Positions 1 to 5,136 of a DNA stretch of 5,190 nt are shown piece by piece. How positions within the stretch are numbered: position 1 is the stretch's first letter; each line of letters opens with the position of its first letter. The stretch comes from Spirochaetales bacterium (GTDB taxonomy: Bacteria; Spirochaetota; Spirochaetia; SZUA-6; DRHE01), in contig DRHE01000459.1 in NCBI GenBank assembly GCA_011049745.1, positions 1 through 5,190 on the forward strand, given 5' to 3'. The position numbers and the translations under genes were made by a program. Under the pieces are notes generated by a model. That model did not search any database, was not told the DNA's origin, and saw only the letters and a list, made by a program, of their open reading frames with translations.

Positions 1-159
1 GAGCTGAGTCAAGGTTACAGAACTATCCCTTTCAACACCCTCAGAATAATCAAAGGGAATAACCGAAACAATAGGTTTATTTTCTTCAGATAACAGGGGA
101 ACTGTAAATGAAAAACCAATAATGAAACATATAGTGAATATTTTGTATAATTTGTTCAT
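1..159 (-). CDS. N-terminus of an exported protein, possibly CsgG/FlgO/LpoB-like (partial)
   Basis: Open reading frame that runs off the left edge; 53 codons are visible from an ATG at 159-157. The start is supported by an AGGAGAG Shine-Dalgarno sequence (164-170) four bases upstream. Residues 1-24 look like a signal peptide: Lys3 and Lys6, then a hydrophobic stretch at about 8-23, with possible cleavage near LLS-EE. No lipobox cysteine is seen, so it is probably a secreted or periplasmic protein rather than a lipoprotein. Right after the signal, residues 31-42 read VSVIPFDYSEGV. This resembles the first beta strand of CsgG/FlgO/LpoB-type proteins (a 'vaVlpF' pattern followed by a small-residue turn and a 'lt..L' helix), which are common in spirochaetes. 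That family call is tentative because only the first third or less is present. The DNA is AT-rich, unlike the genes to the right. Confidence 0.7.
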   Translation of the reverse strand, partial: MNKLYKIFTICFIIGFSFTVPLLSEENKPIVSVIPFDYSEGVERDSSVTLTQL

Positions 160-375
160 TTTTCTCTCCTGCTTAATTCTAAATATCATCATTACTATTC
201 TTAAAACCGCCGGAAAAATAATCTATAATCCCTTCTATAACAGAAACCGCCTGGAGTCAAGTCTATTTTGAAAGGTGGATGCCTTAATAACAACTCTTGC
301 GGCTCAGATCCGCCTGTACTGCATGAAGGACCGAGATTGTAAATTTATTGGTTATAGGGATATATTCTCTTATTT

Positions 376-627
376 TTATTTGGTGTAATGCTCCGTATAG
401 GTATCGAGAATTTTTTTTATCATTTGTTGGTACGGTACATTAATTTTTTTGGAGACATCCTTTAAGAAATCTATACTCTTTTTCGAAAGAGCAATAGTTA
501 TTTTGGTCGTCTCCTCTTTTGGAATAAGTAACTCTGGCGGTGGTAAGAAATCAGCAATTTCAGTAGAAGCAGTTATAGCTTTACTTATTTCATCAGGAGC
601 AGATTCATAATTAATTTGATTGTTCAT
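376..627 (-). CDS. CopG/BrnA-like ribbon-helix-helix antitoxin, apparently orphan
   Basis: An 83-residue protein. The ATG at 627-625 is chosen because a GGGAGAGGAA Shine-Dalgarno sequence ends four bases before it; the frame is open further upstream to about 726 but without a comparable site. The C-terminal half fits a ribbon-helix-helix DNA-binding fold: a beta strand around TKITIALS, helix A around SIDFLKDVSKKIN, and helix B around PYQQMIKKILDTYTEHY. The 'vPYQ.mI..lL..Y' ending is characteristic of the CopG-type antitoxins paired with BrnT-like toxins. The N-terminal half is acidic with a DFLPPPELL segment and probably binds the partner. Such proteins normally neutralise a toxin and repress their own operon. 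No intact toxin gene is visible on either side: only 145 bp separate it from the thioesterase upstream and no convincing ORF follows it. Bases 421-600 are 35% GC, which suggests an acquired gene. It could instead be a stand-alone repressor. Confidence 0.8.
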   Translation of the reverse strand: MNNQINYESAPDEISKAITASTEIADFLPPPELLIPKEETTKITIALSKKSIDFLKDVSKKINVPYQQMIKKILDTYTEHYTK

Positions 628-720
628 ATATTCCTCTCCCTTCACGCCATAATCCAGCACCAAAGATCCAACCATATATTGAGCAATATTACAAGTAATT
701 ACCGTATTGATACAACCCTC

Positions 721-749
721 TTTCAACAGCCTGCTATGATGATTATAAT
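721..749 (+). promoter_or_regulatory. Candidate sigma70-type promoter for the thioesterase gene
   Basis: A perfect TATAAT (744-749) lies 17 bp after a weak -35 match TTTCAA (721-726, three of six). Transcription would begin near 756, giving a leader of about 17 bases that holds the ribosome binding site AAGGGAG (761-767), five bases before the ATG at 773. The overlapping TATGAT (735-740) is an alternative -10 but has no well-spaced -35. The perfect -10 is the main support. Confidence 0.45.
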
Positions 750-772
750 GCTGCCATAGAAAGGGAGTTGGT

Positions 773-1561
773 ATGTGGCTGGAAAATAAAAAGGTCTGGA
801 GTGAAACTTATAGAGTCAGGAGCTATGATATAGATAAGGAACAGAAGGCTTCGGTGCAGTCAATCTGCAGGTACCTCTTTGACGCTGCTGGCAACCATGC
901 CGATGCGCTCGGTTTATCCGTGCCCCAGCTCTTCAAAAAGGGCCTGACCTGGATGCTCTCCAGGTTTTTCCTACAGATTCACAGCTATCCCCGTTGGCGG
1001 GATGAGCTTATTATCCAGACCTGGCCCTCAGGGATAGAGAGATTCTTCGCCCTGCGCGATTTTATTATCTTCAACAGCCGCAAAGAGGTTGTGGGTGTGG
1101 CCACCAGCGCCTGGCTGATCATTGATCTTAAATTGCACAGGCCCCTGCCCGCTGTTAAACTATTCAATAATCAGGATATACTCCTCGATTACCGTTCCAG
1201 TAAAGCACTACCTGCTAAGCTGCCTCCGGTTGATAAGTCCCAAAAAAAACAGGACTTCAATGTACGTTACAGCGACCTCGATTTGAATGAGCACGTTACC
1301 AGCGCCAGCTATATAGATTGGCTCTTGGAAATTATACCTGCGGCTGTCAGGAAAGAGAAGCTGCTTACAGAGCTGGAATTGAATTTTATCAGCGAAGCTA
1401 TGTACGGCGACTCAGTAAAAGCCATGGTGGAGGAGCAGGAATATACGGAGAAAGCAGAGCGCCTTTTTAATCACAGTTTGATTAAGAACCCGAATGGCGG
1501 TGGGGCTGAAGCAAATTATAATCGCCGGGAGCTCGTCAGGGCCAAAAGCCGCTGGAGCTGA
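773..1561 (+). CDS. Acyl-ACP thioesterase (FatA/FatB-like)
   Basis: A 262-residue cytoplasmic enzyme that hydrolyses fatty acyl-ACP to free fatty acid and ACP, ending chain elongation. The length fits bacterial members of the acyl-ACP thioesterase family, which consist of two tandem hotdog domains. The first domain (about 5-135) contains GLTWMLSRFF, the WPSGIERFFALRDF segment and ATSAWLIIDLKLHRPLP, all family hallmarks. The second (about 160-260) has the SDLDLNEHVTSASYIDWLLE block with Asn172 and His174, equivalent to the catalytic Asn and His of plant FatA/FatB. The third catalytic position (Cys or Glu in the plant enzymes) would fall near Glu208 in ISEAMYGD; this assignment is an inference. 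The C-terminus RRELVRAKSRW is a normal family ending, so the frame is intact despite a glycine-rich loop at about 239-250. The ATG follows AAGGGAG with five bases' spacing. The gene is convergent with ugpE, with only 45 bp between the stop codons. Substrate chain length cannot be read from the sequence. Confidence 0.92.
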   Translation: MWLENKKVWSETYRVRSYDIDKEQKASVQSICRYLFDAAGNHADALGLSVPQLFKKGLTWMLSRFFLQIHSYPRWRDELIIQTWPSGIERFFALRDFIIFNSRKEVVGVATSAWLIIDLKLHRPLPAVKLFNNQDILLDYRSSKALPAKLPPVDKSQKKQDFNVRYSDLDLNEHVTSASYIDWLLEIIPAAVRKEKLLTELELNFISEAMYGDSVKAMVEEQEYTEKAERLFNHSLIKNPNGGGAEANYNRRELVRAKSRWS

Positions 1562-1578
1562 GATCAACAAATTTTTTT
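1531..1578 (+). terminator. Possible weak terminator at the 3' end of the thioesterase gene
   Basis: An imperfect hairpin around 1531-1557 pairs AGCT, TCAG and GGC with GCC, CTGG and AGCT, with small bulges, around a CAAAA loop. It lies inside the last codons of the gene. A run of seven T residues follows only at about 1572-1578, more than ten bases after the stem, so it does not fit a standard intrinsic terminator well. No better candidate is seen between the convergent genes. Confidence 0.2.
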
Positions 1579-1606
1579 CGGCTGCTATTTTACATTTATT
1601 TTCCGG

Positions 1607-2428
1607 TTATTTATCCGAAGCCAGGGCAAAGCCCTTCATAAAGGACTGCTGCATAGTAAAGAATACAATAAGAGGGGGAACCATGGTCATCATAACCCCG
1701 GCCATAATAATTCCCCAATTGTTCATGGCATCTGCCTGGATCATCATTTTGACGCCGATCTGAACCACCCGCATCTCTTTGGAATTGGTTGCCATCAAAG
1801 GCCACAGGTACTGGTTCCAGATGTAGATAAACTCTATAACGGTGAGAGCGCCTATAGTGCTGCCTGAGAGGGGAATCAGGATCTGGAGTAGATAGCGCAT
1901 GGGAGAACAGCCGTCCATCTTTGCCGCATCCAGAAGTTCAACCGGGATCATCTTAAAACGCTGGATAAAGAGAAAGGTTCCTGTGGCGCTGGCCAGGAAG
2001 GGTACTATCAATCCCCAATAGGTATTGATCCAGCCCAGCTTACTGACAATCTCAAAGAGAGAGACAATCCGCACCGGTATGGGCAGAAGCAGGGTTACCA
2101 GCACCACAAAGAATAGTATGCCCTTACCTTTAAAGTCAAAATGGGTAAAGGCAAAGGCGGCTAAAAGGCTCAGGATAATCTTGCCAAGGGTGACCATGAA
2201 GGCGATAAAAGCGGAATTAAACATCATCCTCCCAAGGTTTACACTCTTCCAGGCTTCGACATAATTTGAGAAATTGCCGGAGGGGGTAATTTTCGGTGGT
2301 GAGGAATAGACCTCTGCCGGGGTCTGGGTGCTTATAATAATGGCGAGAATAACCGGCATACTCACAGTCAGGATGCTCAGGATTATCAGGATATGGAGGA
2401 TTAATTTTTTAACCTGCTTTTTCTTCAC
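1607..2428 (-). CDS. ugpE: ABC transporter inner-membrane permease, UgpE-like (glycerol-3-phosphate/glycerophosphodiester uptake)
   Basis: A 273-residue integral membrane protein of the MalG-type permease family, one half of the channel of a binding-protein-dependent importer. Hydrophobic segments suggest six transmembrane helices, at about 9-33, 71-95, 103-120, 137-156, 190-212 and 238-260. The cytoplasmic EAA loop that docks the ATPase is clear: LDAAKMDGCSPMRYLLQI then LIPL (about 166-187), with DAA at 167-169 and Gly173. Stretches that match E. coli UgpE closely, as I recall that sequence, include ASATGTFLF (146-154), WNQYLWPL (204-211) and the TLGK segment near residue 80; E. coli UgpE is about 281 residues. 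Translation starts at GTG 2428-2426, seven bases from an AGGAGG site (2436-2441). The out-of-frame ATG at 2432-2430 is only three bases from that site. It is the last gene of the operon, 11 bp after ugpA. No ATPase gene follows. Confidence 0.9.
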   Translation of the reverse strand: MKKKQVKKLILHILIILSILTVSMPVILAIIISTQTPAEVYSSPPKITPSGNFSNYVEAWKSVNLGRMMFNSAFIAFMVTLGKIILSLLAAFAFTHFDFKGKGILFFVVLVTLLLPIPVRIVSLFEIVSKLGWINTYWGLIVPFLASATGTFLFIQRFKMIPVELLDAAKMDGCSPMRYLLQILIPLSGSTIGALTVIEFIYIWNQYLWPLMATNSKEMRVVQIGVKMMIQADAMNNWGIIMAGVMMTMVPPLIVFFTMQQSFMKGFALASDK

Positions 2429-2435
2429 TCATAAG

Positions 2436-2441
2436 CCTCCT
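2436..2441 (-). promoter_or_regulatory. ugpE ribosome binding site overlapping the ugpA stop codon
   Basis: AGGAGG on the minus strand shares two bases with the TAG stop of ugpA (2442-2440), so the stop lies within TAGGAGG. It is seven bases from the GTG start of ugpE. This arrangement favours translational coupling, with a ribosome finishing ugpA positioned to start ugpE, and would give near-equal amounts of the two channel halves. It also decides the GTG start. Confidence 0.8.
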
Positions 2442-3321
2442 ATTGGTAGTGTACCTTTTTGCCGGTGGTCTTGAACTGGATCAAGGTCAATAGCACCACT
2501 AAAGTAAAAAGGATAAAACTCTCGGCAGCGGCATAACCTGTTTTGGAGTTTATAAAGAAATCCCGGTATAGCTGATAGATCAATATATTGGTGCCATTGG
2601 CCGGCCCCCCTTCGGTAAGCACATCGATCAGCCCGAAAGAGGCGAAGTATGAATAGATCAGGTTCATGATCAGCAGGAAAAAGGTAATGGGTGAAAGCAG
2701 GGGAAAGGTAACAATGGAGAAACGTTTTACCGGACCCGCCCCGTCTATGGAAGCTGCCTCCAAAGCCTCCTTCTGCACATTCTGTAATCCTGCCAGGTAA
2801 AAAATTATATTATAGCCGAGGTTCTTCCAGGTAGCAGCCGCAGTTATTACCACCAGTGCCAGGGTACTGTTTGTGAGCCACGGCGGTTCAAATCCGACAA
2901 TCAAGCTTGAAAAATAACCCAAATAGCCATTTGCCGGGTTGAAAAGAAAGCGGAATATGGCCCCGGCAATAGCAGGTGAAAGGGCATAGGGCCAGATTAA
3001 AAAGGAACGGTAGATCAGCTGCCCCTTCAGCTTCTGGTTTAAAAGCAAGGCGATCATCAGCGCAACAAAGAGGCCCACCACCACTACTGCAACTGAAAAA
3101 ATAAAGGAAACGGAAAAACTGTGCAGGTAATCAGCGCTGGTGAATAGTTTCTTAAAATTATAGAAACCGGCGAAGATCTTTCTTATGCCGAATGGATGTA
3201 CCTTGTAAAGGCTCAAACGGAAAGTCTCAAAAGCAGGGTAGAAGAGAAAAACAATAAGAACGATGAAGGTGGGAATCAATAATATATAGGGTAGCCATTT
3301 ATTTTTGAAGTAAGACTGCAT
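2440..3321 (-). CDS. ugpA: ABC transporter inner-membrane permease, UgpA-like (glycerol-3-phosphate/glycerophosphodiester uptake)
   Basis: A 293-residue integral membrane permease of the MalF/UgpA type, partner of UgpE. About six membrane helices are visible (near 11-31, 70-97, 107-129, 152-180, 205-230 and 264-285). The EAA loop reads EALEAASIDGAGPVKRF (185-201), with EAA at 188-190 and Gly194. Matches to E. coli UgpA, as I recall it (295 residues), run through the whole protein: KWLPY at the N-terminus, VHPFG (41-45), WPYALSPAIAG and FLFNP (110-129), AASIDGAGP (189-197), EGGPANGT (237-244) and a KKVHYQ terminus against SKVRYQ. The ATG at 3321-3319 is preceded by GAGG, seven bases away. The frame is open to about 3396, but the extra 25 residues are polar, cysteine-rich and encoded by the intercistronic hairpin, so the longer start is unlikely. 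The gene lies 82 bp after ugpB and 11 bp before ugpE. Confidence 0.92.
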   Translation of the reverse strand: MQSYFKNKWLPYILLIPTFIVLIVFLFYPAFETFRLSLYKVHPFGIRKIFAGFYNFKKLFTSADYLHSFSVSFIFSVAVVVVGLFVALMIALLLNQKLKGQLIYRSFLIWPYALSPAIAGAIFRFLFNPANGYLGYFSSLIVGFEPPWLTNSTLALVVITAAATWKNLGYNIIFYLAGLQNVQKEALEAASIDGAGPVKRFSIVTFPLLSPITFFLLIMNLIYSYFASFGLIDVLTEGGPANGTNILIYQLYRDFFINSKTGYAAAESFILFTLVVLLTLIQFKTTGKKVHYQ

Positions 3322-3359
3322 TAACCGCCTCGTGGGACATATTAACCTTATAACAGAAG

Positions 3360-3387
3360 AGCGGCTGCAAATTTCTCCGCAGCCGCT
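3360..3387 (-). promoter_or_regulatory. Intercistronic GC-rich stem-loop between ugpB and ugpA
   Basis: A perfect 9-bp inverted repeat, AGCGGCTGC (3360-3368) and GCAGCCGCT (3379-3387), with a 10-base loop. On the transcript it begins 16 bases after the ugpB stop codon. No U-run follows the stem (the next bases are CUCUUCUGUU), so it is not a complete intrinsic terminator. Known parallels, such as the palindromic elements between malE and malF, suggest it protects the ugpB message from 3' decay or causes partial termination, keeping binding protein in excess over the permeases. The structure is seen directly; the role is inferred. Confidence 0.7.
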
Positions 3388-3403
3388 ATCAGTCAAAGTA
3401 ATA

Positions 3404-4738
3404 TTACTGGTTCAGTTCATTCCACTCTTTAATTGATACATTGGTCTTTGCCGCAGCTTCGTCCAAAGCCTCTTTGACCGTCATATCGCCGGCATAGACC
3501 TTCTGGATAGCGGTTTGTACCAGTGAACGCAGCTCGGGGAATACTCCGACCAGGGCCCCGGAGGTATTCACACTATAGGGACTCTCCAACAGCTGATCGA
3601 AAGCGGTCATGAAGTTGGGATTCTCTCTGAACCAGCCCCCTGCCTCCAACTTTTTCATGGCGGTTTTACGCACCGCGAAATAACCAGTGCCTTTATGCCA
3701 CTTCATCTGGGCGTCATCCTCAGAGATGTACTTGACCAGTTTCAATGCCGCCAGGAGCTCTTCATCCGGATGACCATTTGTTATCCAGAGCGTGCCGCCG
3801 CCGATGGCAACCCCGCCCTTGGCTCCGGCGGGCTTCGGTATAAAACCGGTGCCCATTTCCCAGCCCTTCTCAGCCAATAGACCGGTAAGCTGATTTACAT
3901 CAGAGGTGGAGGACATAACCATGGCAACTTCTCCGGAACCGAAAGCGGCGCGGTGGTTGGCCCAGCCAGGACCTACATCCAGAAAGAGGCCGTCCTTTTC
4001 CATACCGGTCCACCACTCCACTATCTTCTGACCAGGCTCACGGTTAAAGAGGACTTCCGTAGGAAACTCGCCCTTTCTGCCATTGTTGTTGTTTACCAGT
4101 GGCGCATCCATGAGGCAATGGAACTGCTCGAAATACCAGGAGTGGAGGTTCCAGGTTATAGGCGCCTTCAGGCCGAGTCCGGAACCTTTCAGTTTCTTAC
4201 TGACTGCTATTACATCCGCAAATGTAGCCGGTGGTTTAGCCGGGTCCAGACCTGCCTGCCCGAAAAAGGTCTTATTATAGTAGAGCAGAGGTGTTGAAGA
4301 GTTAAAAGGCATGGAGTAATGCTTCCCGTCTATAGTGTAATAATTCTTCACGGGAGAGAAAAAGGCATCCCAGTCGATCTTCTCCCATTTTGTAAGATCT
4401 TCGATCGGGGTTATCATACCGCTGTATGCCATGCCCAGGGTGCCTATATCGTATAGATGGAAGATGTGAGGGGCATTTCCCGCCTTGCCCGCAGCCTTGG
4501 TCTTATTCAGCGTATCATTATAGCTGCCCGTGAACTGCACATTTACCGTAATATCGGGATTCTCCTTCATGAAAGAATCCACAATACCCTGGATCAATTC
4601 TATTCTGGCGCCGCCCATGGCATGCCAGAACTCAATAGTAACCGGCCCGGTAATTTCAACCTTCTCCTGTGTGCCGACCGCGAATAGAAAACCGGGCAGT
4701 AGAAAAAGCAGAACTACCATTAACAACTTTGCTTTCAT
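3404..4738 (-). CDS. ugpB: Periplasmic glycerol-3-phosphate/glycerophosphodiester-binding protein, UgpB-like
   Basis: A 444-residue solute-binding protein (E. coli UgpB is 438). The first 20 residues are a signal peptide: Lys2 and Lys4, a hydrophobic core, then FLFA with cleavage expected before VGTQEK. There is no lipobox cysteine, so it should be soluble in the periplasm. Motifs shared with E. coli UgpB, as I recall it, include FWHAM (37-41), GNAP (87-90), PFNSSTP (144-150), LYYNK (152-156), AGLDP (162-166), IGGGTLW (312-318), WHKGTGY (347-353) and PELR (401-404). Aligned by eye, the ligand-contact positions reported for the E. coli protein map to Tyr73, Asp97 (Glu in E. coli), Ser148, Phe173 (Trp in E. 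coli), Ser277, Gly314, Tyr353 and Arg404. Phosphate and glycerol contacts thus appear largely kept, supporting glycerol-3-phosphate or a glycerophosphodiester such as glycerophosphocholine as ligand. The ATG is six bases from AGGAGG (4745-4750). It is the first gene of the operon, as is usual for the binding protein. Confidence 0.93.
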   Translation of the reverse strand: MKAKLLMVVLLFLLPGFLFAVGTQEKVEITGPVTIEFWHAMGGARIELIQGIVDSFMKENPDITVNVQFTGSYNDTLNKTKAAGKAGNAPHIFHLYDIGTLGMAYSGMITPIEDLTKWEKIDWDAFFSPVKNYYTIDGKHYSMPFNSSTPLLYYNKTFFGQAGLDPAKPPATFADVIAVSKKLKGSGLGLKAPITWNLHSWYFEQFHCLMDAPLVNNNNGRKGEFPTEVLFNREPGQKIVEWWTGMEKDGLFLDVGPGWANHRAAFGSGEVAMVMSSTSDVNQLTGLLAEKGWEMGTGFIPKPAGAKGGVAIGGGTLWITNGHPDEELLAALKLVKYISEDDAQMKWHKGTGYFAVRKTAMKKLEAGGWFRENPNFMTAFDQLLESPYSVNTSGALVGVFPELRSLVQTAIQKVYAGDMTVKEALDEAAAKTNVSIKEWNELNQ

Positions 4739-4744
4739 AGCAAA

Positions 4745-4750
4745 CCTCCT
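4745..4750 (-). promoter_or_regulatory. Strong ribosome binding site of ugpB
   Basis: The minus strand carries AAAGGAGGT with the AGGAGG core at 4745-4750, six bases before the ATG at 4738. This is a near-perfect Shine-Dalgarno sequence at optimal spacing, stronger than the GAGG before ugpA. That fits the need for abundant binding protein. Confidence 0.85.
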
Positions 4751-4780
4751 TTTAAATTATTTTGTTTATAAAAGCACTAT

Positions 4781-4809
4781 ATTATGACATAGAAATTTCG
4801 GGTTTGCAA
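4781..4809 (-). promoter_or_regulatory. Candidate sigma70-type promoter of the ugpBAE operon
   Basis: On the minus strand TTGCAA (4809-4804; four of six to TTGACA) is followed after exactly 17 bp by CATAAT (4786-4781; five of six to TATAAT). Transcription would start near 4774, leaving a leader of roughly 36 bases with the AGGAGG site at its end. The region upstream is rich in A/T tracts (T6A8 at 4832-4845), which could act as an UP-like element. Confidence 0.6.
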
Positions 4810-4810
4810 C

Positions 4811-4830
4811 TAAATGTTTGAAAATGTTCG
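4811..4830 (-). repeat. 10-bp tandem repeat upstream of the ugpB -35, possible activator site
   Basis: Read on the minus strand, CGAACATTTT (4830-4821) is directly followed by CAAACATTTA (4820-4811); eight of ten positions are identical. The repeat period is one helical turn and the block ends two bases from the -35 hexamer, at about -37 to -56 from the inferred start. Two direct half-sites at one-turn spacing next to a -35 is the layout used by OmpR/PhoB-type response regulators. The sequence does not match the E. coli PhoB box; the repeated AACA core is slightly reminiscent of PhoP-type TTAACA boxes. No regulator is identified. Confidence 0.4.
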
Positions 4831-4860
4831 GTTTTTTAAAAAAAATAGCGGCTCACTTCG

Positions 4861-5136
4861 GTGCCTGCCAACAACAGACTGCTGAAGGGCCGATTCAGCG
4901 TAATAGAGGTGCAAAGCGACCGCTGTGATAGCGGCTGGTCGTGTATCAGGATTGCCGGAGTACTGGATCTTGCCCTGACCGGAATACTGGCAGAATTATC
5001 TGATTCCTTAGTAAAAGCCGGCATCCCCATATTCGCAATTTCCACCTACAACACGGATTATATTCTGGTAAAACGCGATAAATTAATTAGCGCAATAGGT
5101 GCACTCAAAGAATCGGGTGATATATTTGTTCGCTAG
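4861..5136 (+). CDS. ACT-domain protein (ACT_7/CASTOR-like), C-terminal half only, probably 5'-truncated
   Basis: A frame of 91 codons from GTG 4861 to TAG 5134-5136. Residues 25-83 match the C-terminal ACT module of the ACT_7 family of small predicted amino-acid-binding proteins: GWSCIRIAG, then LALTGILAEL (37-46), AGIPIFAISTYNTDYILVK (53-71) and a final helix. Full-length relatives are about 125-135 residues and begin with a first module ending in a T-D-E-L-S-I-V-C type strand. Here that part is missing: only FSVIEV (12-17) could correspond to its last strand. The frame is stopped by TAG at 4846-4848, and neither other forward frame holds the lost part. There is no Shine-Dalgarno sequence before the GTG and no ATG in frame, so translation is doubtful. 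It is divergent from ugpB and shares the A-tract upstream region. I regard it as a remnant, or less likely a real single-module protein. Confidence 0.6.
   Translation: MPANNRLLKGRFSVIEVQSDRCDSGWSCIRIAGVLDLALTGILAELSDSLVKAGIPIFAISTYNTDYILVKRDKLISAIGALKESGDIFVR

Noticed and set aside
204..251. AAACCGCC direct repeat (204-211 and 244-251), 40 bp apart.
   Set aside because: An 8-mer repeated once in about 200 bp is not unusual, and no promoter of good quality lies between the copies.
234..260. Minus-strand TTGACT (260-255) and TATAGA (239-234) as a promoter for the left-edge gene.
   Set aside because: The spacer is only 15 bp, too short for a confident call, although the -35 match is good.
376..726. 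A longer antitoxin frame of 116 residues.
   Set aside because: The internal ATG at 627 has a clear Shine-Dalgarno sequence and yields the normal family length; the upstream 33 residues match nothing I know.
2440..3396. A longer ugpA frame beginning near 3396 (318 residues).
   Set aside because: It would start at TTG, the extra 25 residues are encoded mostly by the intercistronic stem-loop and look unlike a permease N-terminus, and the ATG at 3321 gives a protein colinear with E. coli UgpA.
3953..4297. A 114-codon plus-strand frame opposite ugpB, and similar antisense frames.
   Set aside because: It is a shadow of the well-supported ugpB coding sequence, with no ribosome binding site or recognisable domain.
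4854..4863. CAC-TTCG-GTG mini-hairpin near the T6A8 tract, as a terminator.
   Set aside because: The stem is only three base pairs with poor extension; the neighbouring A/T tract alone is not evidence of termination.
3381..4936. ATAGCGGCT occurring three times (minus strand 3381-3389; plus strand 4845-4853 and 4928-4936).
   Set aside because: The contexts differ (hairpin arm, gene edge, inside a coding sequence) and the flanks are not similar, so I see no repeat family.
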